Origin: UBA6489 sp942490775
GTDB lineage: Bacteria > Patescibacteriota > Gracilibacteria > BD1-5 > UBA6164
Direction: 5' to 3'
Length of the DNA: 64,000 nt
Assembly: GCA_942490775.1 (NCBI GenBank)
Contig: CALNYL010000009.1
Location: 62,001-126,000, forward strand
Part shown: positions 1 to 8,793 of the stretch, in pieces
Layout: each line of letters begins with the position of its first letter
Numbering within the stretch: the stretch's first letter is position 1
Translations under genes and position numbers: made by a program
Notes under the pieces: generated by a model
Database searches by the model: none
What the model saw: only the letters and a program-made list of their open reading frames with translations
What the model was told of the DNA's origin: nothing

Positions 1-144
1 TAGCTCTTTTATACTTTTTTCTTCTTTTCTTATTTTTTCAATATCAACTTTTCATCTAAAATTATTAGCATAAACTATTACACCTGCATTTTTTAAATCC
101 TCTATCTTTTGGATTCTATCAATACTTTCCTTTGAATATGTCAT
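1..144 (-). CDS. lysS: Lysine--tRNA ligase, N-terminal fragment (runs off the window)
   Basis: Only the first 48 codons are inside the window, starting at ATG (complement of 142-144). The readable start has an R-x2-K-I-x-D-L-x2-A-G-V-x-V-Y-A-N-N-F pattern followed by a DIEKI segment, which matches the N-terminus of class II lysyl-tRNA synthetases, where a helix and the P/VYxNxF motif precede the OB-fold anticodon-binding domain. One TGA is read as Gly. The catalytic core is outside the window, so the call rests on this short segment. It is transcribed away from the tRNA cluster at 326-575. Confidence 0.6.
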
Positions 145-243
145 TTTTAGTATTTATTAAAATAATATTATTCTCACATATTATTATTTTTAGGGAAAAA
201 GACAAGAAAAAATTATTATAATAAAAATAATGTAAACAAAAAT

Positions 244-270
244 TTGACTAATTGAAAATATAAATATAAT
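244..270 (+). promoter_or_regulatory. Promoter of the tRNA cluster
   Basis: TTGACT at 244-249 and TATAAT at 265-270 with a 15-bp spacer (slightly short) lie about 55 bp before the tRNA-Glu gene. The boxes match the sigma-70 consensus. No other promoter candidate was seen between lysS and the tRNAs. Confidence 0.55.
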
Positions 271-325
271 ACCTTGGCACTAAAAATAAAGTGTTAAATT
301 ATTTAGGGTATTAAGATGTATTTGT

Positions 326-400
326 GCGGCTATCGTCTAGTGGTTAGGACTCGTGGTTTTCATCCACGCAACCGGAGTTCGATTCTCCGTAGCCGTACCA
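326..400 (+). tRNA. tRNA-Glu (anticodon TTC)
   Basis: A 75-nt cloverleaf with a 7-bp acceptor stem (GCGGCTA paired to TAGCCGT, one G-T pair), anticodon loop TTTTCAT inside a CGTGG/CCACG stem, a T-arm with GTTCGATTC, and an encoded CCA end. It is the first of three tRNAs in a row. Confidence 0.95.
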
Positions 401-410
401 TTTTTTTTAT

Positions 411-485
411 CGCGGGGTGGAGAAGTGGTATCTCGTCGGGCTCATAACCCGAAGATCACTCGTTCGATTCGAGTCTCCGCAACCA
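411..485 (+). tRNA. Initiator tRNA-fMet (anticodon CAT)
   Basis: A 75-nt cloverleaf with CCA encoded. Two hallmarks of initiator tRNA are visible: the first acceptor pair is a C-A mismatch, and the anticodon stem ends in three cons. G-C pairs (GGG CTCATAA CCC). Confidence 0.93.
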
Positions 486-500
486 ATATTAACTACTCTT

Positions 501-575
501 GTCAGTGTAGCTCAGGGGTAGAGCACAGGATTCATATCCCTGTGGTCGGTGGTTCAAATCCACCCACTGACACCA
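501..575 (+). tRNA. tRNA with CAT anticodon (elongator Met or Ile2)
   Basis: A 75-nt cloverleaf with acceptor GTCAGTG/CACTGAC, loop TTCATAT and encoded CCA. It lacks the initiator hallmarks, so it is either elongator tRNA-Met or the lysidine-modified tRNA-Ile2. The sequence alone does not decide this. Confidence 0.85.
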
Positions 576-618
576 AAAAATTTATGTTTCTATTAGTTAC
601 TTAATCTAAATTTAAAAG

Positions 619-861
619 ATGTTAGCAAAATTAAAAAAAAGAAAAAGACTTAGAGTTCACGGTTTTTTAAAAAGAAGTTCAACTGCTTCTGGTAGAAATG
701 TTTTAAAAAACAGGAGAAGAAAAGGTAGACATGAATTAACTGTTAGCTACCCTAAGAGATATCAAGAAATTAATTGAAAAGCAAAACTTCATATAATAGC
801 TTGAGGTACAGCTAGAAAATCTCCATTTGATGGTAAATGAAACTATGTAAAGAGAAAATAA
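619..861 (+). CDS. rpmH: 50S ribosomal protein L34, C-terminally extended
   Basis: Encodes 80 aa. Residues 4-37 carry the L34 core (KLKKRKRLRVHGF, then SGRNVLKNRRRKGRHEL), the basic protein that binds 23S rRNA. L34 is normally 44-47 aa. Here the usual N-terminal KRTYQPS segment is missing and about 40 extra residues follow the core, including three TGA-coded glycines. A start further upstream is excluded by an in-frame TAA a few codons before the ATG. It precedes rnpA, the classic rpmH-rnpA order, but yidC, normally the next gene, is 32 kb away. Confidence 0.85.
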
Positions 862-865
862 AATT

Positions 866-943
866 CAAAAGGCTAAAGCCCCTCTATTGAAGAGAATTGA
901 AAATTTTTAAAGAAATTGTTAAAAGAGGTTTTTAGCCCCTTTG
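866..943 (+). repeat. Family B repeat as an inverted pair between rpmH and rnpA
   Basis: GGCTAAAGCCCCTC on the left and its near complement (GAGGTTTTTAGCCCC) on the right enclose about 40 bases and can form a long imperfect hairpin. Other copies of this family are at 2195, 2891, 29222, 56963, 57753 and, inside comF, 63054. Confidence 0.6.
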
Positions 944-971
944 AAAAAGAATAAATGATACTTCAAAAAAT

Positions 972-1325
972 ATGATTTCTAAAAAAAATAGATTAAAAGA
1001 AAAAGAAACAAAAAAGGTTTTACAGAAATGAAAACCTTTTTTTTCGTATTGAATAGTTTTAAACCACTTAAAAAGTAAACAAAAATTCAACAGATTTGCA
1101 ATAGTTATAGGCTGAAAATCAGTAACTAATAATGTTACAAGAAACTTTTTCAGGAGAAGATTCTATGACTTAATAAAAAATAAGTGAGTTATTGATAATA
1201 AAAGTGATAAGAAACATGATTTTGTTTTTGTTGTAAAGAAAAAAACAAAACTTGATAAAAATGATAAAAATACTATTATCTCCTTTGAAAAAGATTTGGG
1301 ATTTTTGATTGGAAAAATTTTTTAA
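972..1325 (+). CDS. rnpA: Ribonuclease P protein component
   Basis: Encodes 117 aa. RnpA assists the RNase P RNA in removing 5' leaders from pre-tRNAs. Visible family features: the start ISKKNRLK, an F-N-R-F-A-I-V-I strand, and the RNR-like signature (V-T-R-N-F-F-R-R-R-F-Y-D-L-I). Four glycines are TGA-coded. The ATG at 951 is not in frame; the ATG at 972 is. It follows rpmH with a 110-bp gap that holds a family B inverted repeat. Confidence 0.9.
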
Positions 1326-1488
1326 ACCCCTCCCTAGCCCTCCCCCTTCAGGAGAGGGGAAATAAAAGGAATTTTACTTAATTTTTAAACAAAGTACTTT
1401 ATATATTACTTATTTATAGTCTCTTTCTCATGTAGGGGGAAAGAATTTAGATAGGGGTATATTATTTAACACATAACCGAAAACTACT

Positions 1489-2169
1489 ATGAATAACTAT
1501 GAAGTAGAAATAAAAGTCCTTTTAACAACAAAAGAAAATCGTGATAAATTTAAAGAAAACCTATCACACAAACTTATGGATTTAAAATTCTTGTGAAAAA
1601 ACTCACAATTAAATCATTACTTTATGTGATGAAATATAGATAAACTAAGAGAAAATATTTTTGATTCACTACCAGAAGATAAAAAAGAGGGTTTTGAAAA
1701 TATATTAAAAATAGGATGAAAATACTCTTTTAGAACAAGATATTTAAATTGAGACTCTATACTTGTTATAAAACTATCAGTTGATGATACAACAAGCTCT
1801 AATGGAATAAAAAGACTTGAGTGGGAAAATACATTTAAAAAGATGAAAATAGATGATTTAGATCAAAAACTAATTGATTCTGATTTTGAATTTCAGGCAA
1901 AATGGTCGAGAGAAAGAGAAGAATATGAATCTAAAAATAATATAAATATAACCATAGACAAAAATGCTTGATATTGATATTTATCAGAATTTGAAATGGT
2001 AGTAAATTCAGAAGAAGAAGCACATAAGGCAGAAGAAAGTATCAGAAAACTTTTAGAAGAACTATGAGTTGAGGAATTACCACAGGATAGATTAGCAAGA
2101 ATGTTTAAATACTATAATGAAAACTGGAGAAAATATTATGGAACAGAAGAATTTTTTGTAGTTAAATAA
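1489..2169 (+). CDS. CYTH-domain protein (triphosphate-processing family)
   Basis: Encodes 226 aa. The N-terminus carries the ExExK signature (E-V-E-I-K, residues 5-9) of the CYTH/triphosphate tunnel metalloenzyme fold, followed by the expected pattern of basic and acidic strands (RTRY near 80, ERxEY near 140, L-S-E-F-E-M near 165). The family contains class IV adenylyl cyclases, thiamine triphosphatases and inorganic triphosphatases; substrate cannot be told from sequence. It stands alone before the deoxynucleotide genes, with a family B repeat after it. Confidence 0.75.
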
Positions 2170-2194
2170 TATAACTTGTTTTGAAATAAAATAT

Positions 2195-2239
2195 TCAAAG
2201 GGTTAAAATCCTCTGTTGACCAGCTGAGTACACCATTAT
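2195..2239 (+). repeat. Family B dispersed repeat
   Basis: AAAGGGTTAAAATCCTCTG then TTGACCAGCT; lies between the CYTH gene and dcd. The first 30 bases closely match the copy inside comF at 63054-63086. Confidence 0.55.
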
Positions 2240-2282
2240 TTCAAAATAAAATTAATTAAAAATTATTTCCTAAAAATAAACT

Positions 2283-2822
2283 ATGTTTTTATCAGATATA
2301 GACATAAAAAAAGCAATAGACAAATGAGATATAACAATATCAGATTTTGATGTTTCTAGGCTACAACCAGCCACCTATGATATATTACTTTGAAACAAGT
2401 TTCTGATCTTTAATAGACATGATACTTTATGTATAGACCCTTCTAAAAAGCAACTACCAAACTACAAAGAAGTAATTATAGAAGACAATGATAAGTTTGT
2501 CTTACATCCTTGAGTTAGCATACTATGAGTTTCTCTTGATTATTTTGGTTCAGATAAATACTTAATTCAATTATCATGAAAAAGTTCACTCGCTAGAATT
2601 TGATTAATTGTCCACAATACAGCAGGTATAATCAATCCATGACACTACCTAAATGTAGCCTTTGAACTTTGTAATCTGAATAGTGTTCCTATAGTTTTAA
2701 GACCTAAAATGGAAATAGCTCAGCTTTTATTTGCCCCTATCAGTTCTTTGCCAGAGCAACATTATGATAAAACCTGAAGATATTCAAAAGAAAACTGGTT
2801 AGCCTATAAGGATAATGAGTAA
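2283..2822 (+). CDS. dcd: dCTP deaminase (dUTPase superfamily)
   Basis: Encodes 179 aa, close to the usual 190. Dcd deaminates dCTP to dUTP; some homologues go on to dUMP. The trimeric dUTPase-fold motifs are seen in order: H-P-G-x-S-I-L-G near 78, G-K-S-S-L-A-R-I-G near 99, H-N-T-A-G-I-I-N-P-G near 110, then a strand with F-E-L carrying the expected catalytic glutamate. Several of these conserved glycines are TGA-coded. The neighbouring tmk and thyA suggest a route dCTP to dUMP to dTMP to dTDP. Whether it is monofunctional or bifunctional is not resolved. Confidence 0.88.
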
Positions 2823-2868
2823 CCTCTATCTTGAATTCTTTCTCCTTCTCAGGAGAAAGAGGCTACAA
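2823..2868 (+). repeat. Family A palindromic repeat
   Basis: Left part CCTCTATCTTGAATTC, a hairpin TTTCTCCTT..AGGAGAAA, and the asymmetric tail GAGGCTACAA. It lies between dcd and tmk, directly followed by an inverted family B copy. Confidence 0.7.
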
Positions 2869-2890
2869 TTTATTAATTTTTATAATTACA

Positions 2891-2922
2891 TCTTTTCAAC
2901 AGAGGGCTTTAGCCTTGAATTT
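2891..2922 (-). repeat. Family B dispersed repeat (minus orientation)
   Basis: Reads AAGGCTAAAGCCCTCTGTTG on the minus strand, the clearest match to the family core. It lies 20 bases before the tmk start and may fold into a small GGCTTTAGCC hairpin. Confidence 0.6.
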
Positions 2923-2943
2923 AATCTTATACTTAAATAAATA

Positions 2944-3603
2944 ATGTTTATAGTAATTGACTGAATAGATGGTTCTGGAAAATGAACCCAAACTCAAAGA
3001 GTTAGACAAGAGTTAGAAAAAGCATGAAAAACTGTCAAAGTTCTTGACTATCCAAGATACTGAAATAAGTCAGCATATTTTGTAGAAAAATATTTAAACT
3101 GATGATACTGAAAAGAAGTTAATGCTAAAACTGCCAGTCTATTTTATGCCCTTGACCGTTTTGATGACTATGTTGACATGGAAAAAGATTTTGTAAAATA
3201 TGATTATGTAATTTCAAATAGATATGTAACGGCTAGTATGATTCATCAAGCTGGTAAAATTAGTGATTTACAAAAAAGAGATTCTTTTCTAGAATGGCTT
3301 AATAATTTAGAATATGAAATTTTATGAATAAAAAAACCTGATAAAGTTGTATTTTTGAATGTTAGTCCTGAGCTTAGTAATAGTCTAGTTGAATCTAAAG
3401 AAAAAAGAGATTATATAAAAGATAATAAAAATAAAGACATTCATGAAGATGATAAAAATCATATGATAAATGCTTATATTGCAGCAAACTATGTAGCAAA
3501 AAAGTTTAACTGGATAGTTATTGAATGTGAAAAAGATTGAAAAATAAAATCAAGAGAAGAAATAACAGAAATGATTTTGGGAAAAATAGATAATCCATAC
3601 TAA
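2944..3603 (+). CDS. tmk: Thymidylate kinase
   Basis: Encodes 219 aa (usual 205-220). It phosphorylates dTMP to dTDP. Residues 6-14 form the P-loop (D-G-I-D-G-S-G-K-G, two glycines TGA-coded), followed by the dTMP-binding D-Y-P-R-Y near 38 and a DRF motif (L-D-R-F-D-D) near 75. The LID region is rich in Lys and acidic residues rather than Arg. It lies between dcd and a NUDIX hydrolase in the same direction, part of a deoxynucleotide cluster. Confidence 0.9.
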
Positions 3604-3640
3604 ATTCCTTACCTTTCATACGAAAGGAAGGAGGCTACAA
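3601..3640 (+). repeat. Family A palindromic repeat
   Basis: TAAATTCCTTACCTTTC-ATAC-GAAAGGAAGGAGGCTACAA overlaps the tmk stop codon; the hairpin could end the upstream transcript. It sits 35 bases ahead of the NUDIX gene. Confidence 0.7.
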
Positions 3641-3674
3641 AAATTATATTTATTAATATATAAAGAATTACAAA

Positions 3675-4322
3675 ATGAATCAACTGGTAAAAGATAAAAT
3701 GAAACAAGAAGTTATGGTTGTTGACAATAAATTGCTATTTTCAGAAATAAAAAGAGAGACAAAGTTTTATTACAATGATGAATATAATTTTGAAGAAAAT
3801 ATACTAAAAAATTATACATATATGGTTAGAGAAAAAGCAGAAACAGACTATAATTATAAACAACCAGTTCCTTACTGAATAGTCATAAATGAAAAAAATG
3901 AAATATTTGTCTATAAAAGATGATGAGCCTGAAGTAATTCTGCCGAAAATAGACTTCATTCTAAAATATCTATTTGAGTAGGTTGACATATCGAAAGAGA
4001 AGATGAAAATACAGATAATCCATTAAGAGACACATTAGTAAGAGAAATAGAAGAAGAATTAGGTTTTAATCAAAAGGATATTAAATCAGTTGAGCCAATA
4101 GGATATTTAAACTATGATGCTGATGAAGTAAGTAAATTCCATATATGAACTTGTTATATTGTAAAAGTAGACAATCCTGATATTAAACTATTAGATTGAG
4201 AACTAGAAAAATGAGATTTTATGAATATATTAGAAATAGAAAAACTTTTAAAAAGTTGACAATCTAATTTAGAATGATGGTCAAAAACTCTATTTGAACC
4301 AATAAAAAAACTTATTTCATAA
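3675..4322 (+). CDS. NUDIX hydrolase
   Basis: Encodes 215 aa. A NUDIX box runs from about residue 101 to 127: G-G-H-I-E, an acidic loop a few residues longer than the canonical GX5E spacing, then R-E-I-E-E-E-L-G. These residues bind the metal for cleavage of nucleoside-diphosphate-linked substrates. An N-terminal extension of about 60 residues precedes the domain, as in IDI-like NUDIX proteins. Placed between tmk and thyA, it may clean damaged or non-canonical nucleotides (inference). The 3675 ATG was chosen because the upstream region holds only the family A repeat. Confidence 0.8.
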
Positions 4323-4333
4323 TTTAAATTTAA

Positions 4334-5260
4334 ATGAAACAATATTTAAACCTTTTAAAAAAGGTGAAGGAAAAGTGAATTATAAAAGATGATAGAACAT
4401 GAGTATGAACAATAGGTATCTTTGGTACACAAACAAAATATAACTTAGCTGATGGTTTTCCTCTTGTGACTACTAAAAAAACTTTTCTAAGAGCAATTAT
4501 AGTTGAACTAATTTGGCTTTTAAGATGAGAAACTAACATAAAATATTTAGTAGACAGAAATGTGAAAATATGGGATGAATGGCCTTTTCAAAACTATATT
4601 GATTCAAACTCACTATCAGAAAAGTTTCCTAAATATAGTAAGCAGTGGACAGAAGAAAAAGTAAAGTTTATTGAAAAAATAAAATCTCTTCCATTTGAAG
4701 ATGAATTTGTTCAAAAATGGTGAGACTTGTGACCAGTATATTGACATCAATGGAGAAACTTTAACTCTCAGGGAGTAGATCAAATAAAAAATGCTATTGA
4801 TAAAATAAAAAATAATCCTAAGGATAGGAGAATAATAGTATCTGCTTGGAATCCAGCCCAGATTGAAGAAATGCTTTTACCTCCTTGCCATGCTTTTTTT
4901 CAGTTTAATGTTGATACTACAAATAATACTCTTAATCTTCAACTATATCAAAGAAGTGCTGATATGTTTCTTGGTGTTCCTTTTAATGTAGCTTCATACT
5001 CAACTCTTTTGATATTGATTGCGAAAATAACAGGATTAAAACCATGAACTTTTACTCATACATTATGAGATGCCCATATTTATAATAATCATATGGAACA
5101 AGTGGAAACTCAACTCTCTCGTGAACCTTTAGCCCTTCCACAATTAAAAATTACTAAAAATGTAAAAACTTTAGAAGATTTAGAAAATTTGGAATGGGAG
5201 GATTTTAGTCTTGAAAATTATAAATCATACCCTAGAATTGTAGCTCCTATTGCTGTATAG
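4334..5260 (+). CDS. thyA: Thymidylate synthase
   Basis: Encodes 308 aa, longer than the usual 264 because of a central insert. It methylates dUMP to dTMP with methylene-tetrahydrofolate. Seen motifs: D-R-T-G-V-G-T near 18, R-R-I-I-V-S-A-W-N-P near 175, the catalytic cysteine in L-L-P-P-C-H-A-F-F-Q-F near 195, and G-D-A-H-I-Y-N-N-H near 250. Conserved glycines are TGA-coded. It begins 12 bp after the NUDIX gene, so the two are probably cotranscribed. Confidence 0.93.
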
Positions 5261-5321
5261 GGAAATATGTATTTTTCTCACATATATAGGAAAAAAATAA
5301 AATATAAAATATAAAATAATT

Positions 5322-6449
5322 ATGAAAATACCAAACTATAACTGAAATAACACAGTTAATCTTATATCAAGCATTATGTCTTATTGCTGATTAGAGTCAG
5401 ATTATAAAGAATTGGAACTACTAAAATCAAAAGAATTACAAAAATACGATAATGTAATCTTATTCTTGGTAGATGCCTTATGATATAAATGGATTGAAAA
5501 ATACTGAAAAGAAAGCTTTTTATATTCAAAACTGATTTGAAATATAACCTCTGTTTTACCATCTACAACATCAACAGCTATAACAACATTTGCAACTTGA
5601 TACACTGCAAGTGAACATTCGATAACTTGATGGAATATGTTTTTAAAGGAAGCTTGATGAGTTGCTCAGATTCTACCTTGGCAATATAAAATTTCCTGAG
5701 TAAGTCTATGAAATAAAATAAAAATGGAAGACTTAGTAGAAAAAGAAAATTTTTATGGAAAATCAAATAAAGATATTTTTGTAGTTACAAATAATGATTA
5801 TATAAATTCAGAATATAATAAATTTTATAATAAGAATTCAAAAGTATTAAATTATAATGACTTACCTAGTTGTTTTAGTCAATTAAAAAATGCTATAAAT
5901 TATAATAATAAACAAAAATATATTTATACTTATTGGTCAAAATTTGACTCTATTTCTCATGATTATTGAGTAGACTCTTTAGAACTAAAAAATCATTTTG
6001 ATGATTTAGATTACCATTTTTCTGAATTAGAAAAAAACTTGAAGAAAAGTAATTCCTTACTAATAGTTACTGCTGACCATTGACAAATAAACTGTCAAAA
6101 TAATATTAATCTAAAAGATTATCCTGAAATTTATGAAATGCTTACTCTTCCTCTAAGCTGAGAAAGAAGAATGCAAATATGTTTTGTAAAAAGTTGATTA
6201 TCTGAGAAATTTTATAATCAGGTAAAAGAAAAACTAAATTTTTGTTTAGATATTTTTTCTAAAAAATATGTTTTAGAAATAGGGTTATTTTGAAATTCTA
6301 AAAATAAAAGGTTCTCAGACAGAATCTGAGATTTTATATTATTTCCTAAACAATGATATGTGATTGAGGATTGAAATAAAAAAAGCAATATGTGATATCA
6401 CTGAGGTATTAGTAAAGAAGAAGTTCTAGTTCCTCTCATAAAAATATAG
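5322..6449 (+). CDS. Alkaline-phosphatase-superfamily phosphodiesterase / nucleotide pyrophosphatase
   Basis: Encodes 375 aa. The metal-binding pattern of type I phosphodiesterases is present: V-I-L-F-L-V-D-A-L-G near residue 42, a nucleophile region with L-P-S-T-T-S-T-A near 76, L-L-I-V-T-A-D-H-G near 245, and a terminal Y-H-G-G after residue 355. There is no signal peptide, so it should act in the cytoplasm. Substrate cannot be assigned; PglZ-like and nucleotide pyrophosphatase relatives share these motifs. It converges on the minus-strand secretion operon with 46 bp between stops. Confidence 0.7.
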
Positions 6450-6495
6450 ATTTTTAGATAATCTTATTATATCGCACCAAAAACTATATAAATAT

Positions 6496-6888
6496 CTACC
6501 CTGTATATACCCAAGGAGCAATTAGATGTAGCACTACTCAAGATAAAAGTAACAAAATTAATCATGTGAGGGTTTTTATAATCCTCTTTTTTATTGCCTC
6601 CTTATCATCTCAAGCCATATAGAGTATACCATTTATTATTATATACAAAACTCATCACAGCATTGCGATAAAAGCTAACCAATTTATCATAGCTTGTAGT
6701 ATATTCATTATCATATCAAATGAACCATCAACAGTACAGGTTACTCCATCAGCTGTTTCAACACAATCTGATCAAGGTATTTTTTCTGTAACATCTATAG
6801 TTGCAGTCATCGCATAAGAGTCAATAATTCAACATACAGCTGTAAATATTACAACCATAAGAAATATTTTTATTAAAAATTTTATCAT
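6496..6888 (-). CDS. Small VirB2/TrbC-like membrane protein
   Basis: Encodes 130 aa: an N-terminal hydrophobic segment, a short exported Cys-containing region (C-V-E-T ... V-T-C-T), then two transmembrane helices around a polar G-D-D-K-E-A-I-K-K-R loop. This two-helix layout with a charged cytoplasmic loop is that of VirB2/TrbC pilin-like subunits of type IV secretion systems. It is the last gene of the 11610-6496 block. Six further proteins of related design occur here and at 20.0-21.6 kb. Family membership is by topology, not by strong motif. Confidence 0.5.
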
Positions 6889-6899
6889 ATTTATATTAT

Positions 6900-7790
6900 T
6901 TAAAGGTCTAACAAATCAATCAAGAAAGAATAAGAGGCTAGTAATATTACAATAGCAATAAAAGTATTTATAACTATAGACTTAGCTTTTTTTACTTTCT
7001 CCTCATCTCAAGCAGATGTTATATAATAATATGTAGCTAAAACTAAGAAAGCTGTTACCGTTACTCACACAAAGAACATAGCAATTTGGAATAAGCTACC
7101 AAATATATTATATCAATTATCAATGTCACCAGAAAATGCTGTATATTTCCAAGTTTCTATTATTCATACAAATATAAGTCATAAAGATCAATATATAAGT
7201 TTGGTTATACTTTCTTTCATCTTCTCTTCTCTTCATCTAGATGTCATTATAAATATTCATGCTCTTAAAAAAGCAAAGACAGCTAATATAAATATAGCTA
7301 CCTCTATAAACCAGACTATATTATCTAAAATAACACCAAAATTAGAGTTTACTAAAATTCATGATGTTCAACTTTCGACAAAACCTCAACCACTCATAGA
7401 TCATCAAGCACCTCATCCGTTATTATTTAGTGCATCATATATAGTTCAAGGTATATTGATAAAAACTAATCATACCAGAGCAAACCATATTTGTCTTTTT
7501 GAGCTAGATAAATCTTCCTCATTTTCTCACATTGACATAATTATTGTAGCTCATACATATACCATATAAACTACTATTACTCAATTTATTATAATTTTTA
7601 TTGCTGACATTATCTGTATTCAAGCATTTTGAGTATTATCTATAATATTATCTCAATTTTCTTCTATAGATGCTCATTCAAGTGTTCAACTTGGATCATT
7701 TAGATCTACAATTCATTCAGCAAAAGTACTATAGCTAAGAAATAATAGTCCTAGCAGTAATAATATAGATGTAATTATTTTCTTAATCAT
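6900..7790 (-). CDS. Polytopic membrane protein with duplicated VirB2-like modules
   Basis: Encodes 296 aa. A signal-peptide-like start (MIKKIITS then a Leu run) is followed by three units, each two hydrophobic helices around a charged loop: G-E-N-E-E-D, R-G-R-E-E-K-M-K and G-D-E-E-K-V-K-K-A-K. The middle holds a glycine-rich segment that is largely TGA-coded. The repeated G-x-E-E-K-x-K-K loop suggests internal duplication of the small pilin-like unit. Stops and starts of the neighbours are 10-20 bp away, so it is in an operon with the ATPase at 8794. Confidence 0.5.
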
Positions 7791-7809
7791 AAGTTAGTTT
7801 ATTGAGAAT

Positions 7810-8718
7810 TTATAAAAAAAAGGTAAGTATCATATAATTCATAGCTAAAATTATTAATCATATAATTATATAAATAATAGTATTTTTTCATCTTTTTATT
7901 TTTTCATCGTCTCATCAAGAAAGCATTATATTAAATCAAGCATATATTAAAATTAGAATAACTATTATTGCTATAAAGGAATTTGCCCAATTTATAATAG
8001 TTATTACTATACTTGTTACCTCTCATAAATCTGGATTTCATAAACAACTACTATTTGAAGACTCACAATTAATTCTTCCATACATAGAACTAACCATGGT
8101 TCTAGCAAATTTCATAACTATATATCATATTATAGCATATAATACAGACATTCTTCAACTTTTTATTTTCTCTTCATTTCCATTTGCTGTTATAATTCTA
8201 TAAAAAGAATAAATTGCTATTGCCATAAAAAATATAGCGGTTATTGTTTCTAATGCCATTAGTAAAGGATCTATTAGGTTTTCAATTAAACTGTAGGCTA
8301 ATTCTCATCATATATCTTTATCAAAAAGGATTAAAACAAAAGAATACGAAACTTGCATAACAATTATTCAAATTGTTATCCAAATTATTCATTTTTTAAA
8401 ACTTTCTACAGATTCTTCTGTTTTTGAAGTTACTATAATTTTTATAGATATTATTAAGAAATAAACAGTTGAAATCATATAAAAAATATTTTTTATATCT
8501 TTTGCTATAACTATTATAAGATTTCTTGCTCATGTAGCATCATAACTTGATAAAGTAATATACTTATCCGTAAAAAAACTTCCTAGGCGACTGTTTCTTT
8601 CTTGTCATCATATAGATCATCATGTATTTAAGTTTGATGTAGCAAAACTTGGATTAGTAGACATCAAAAAAGCAAAGGGTATTAGAATTAAGAGTATTAT
8701 TTTTAGTGTTTTTTTCAT
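7810..8718 (-). CDS. Polytopic membrane protein of the type IV secretion-like operon
   Basis: Encodes 302 aa. An N-terminal signal segment (MKKTLKIILL, ending near F-A-T) is followed by pairs of transmembrane helices separated by short charged loops (T-S-K-T-E-E-S, N-G-N-E-E-K-I-K, G-G-D-D-E-K-I-K). A C-S-S-N-S-S-C stretch could form an extracytoplasmic disulfide loop. Architecture matches the 296-aa protein downstream. No family name can be given; position suggests a channel or pilus-base component working with the ATPase upstream (inference). Confidence 0.5.
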
Positions 8719-8743
8719 AATTAGATATAAAAATTTTTAAATT

Positions 8744-8785
8744 TTGTAGCCTCCTTCCTTTAGTTTTAAAGGAAGGAATTTAGGA
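8744..8785 (-). repeat. Family A palindromic repeat (minus orientation)
   Basis: On the minus strand it reads TCCTAAATTCCTTCC, a short loop, then GGAAGGAGGCTACAA. It separates the ATPase stop (8794) from the next gene start (8718). Confidence 0.7.
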
Positions 8786-8793
8786 TATTTCTT

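Noticed and set aside
353..604. 83-aa ORF over the tRNA cluster
   Set aside because: It crosses three tRNA genes and has no family features.
7123..7569. 148-aa plus-strand ORF
   Set aside because: Antisense shadow of the 296-aa membrane protein, which fits an operon and has a leader.
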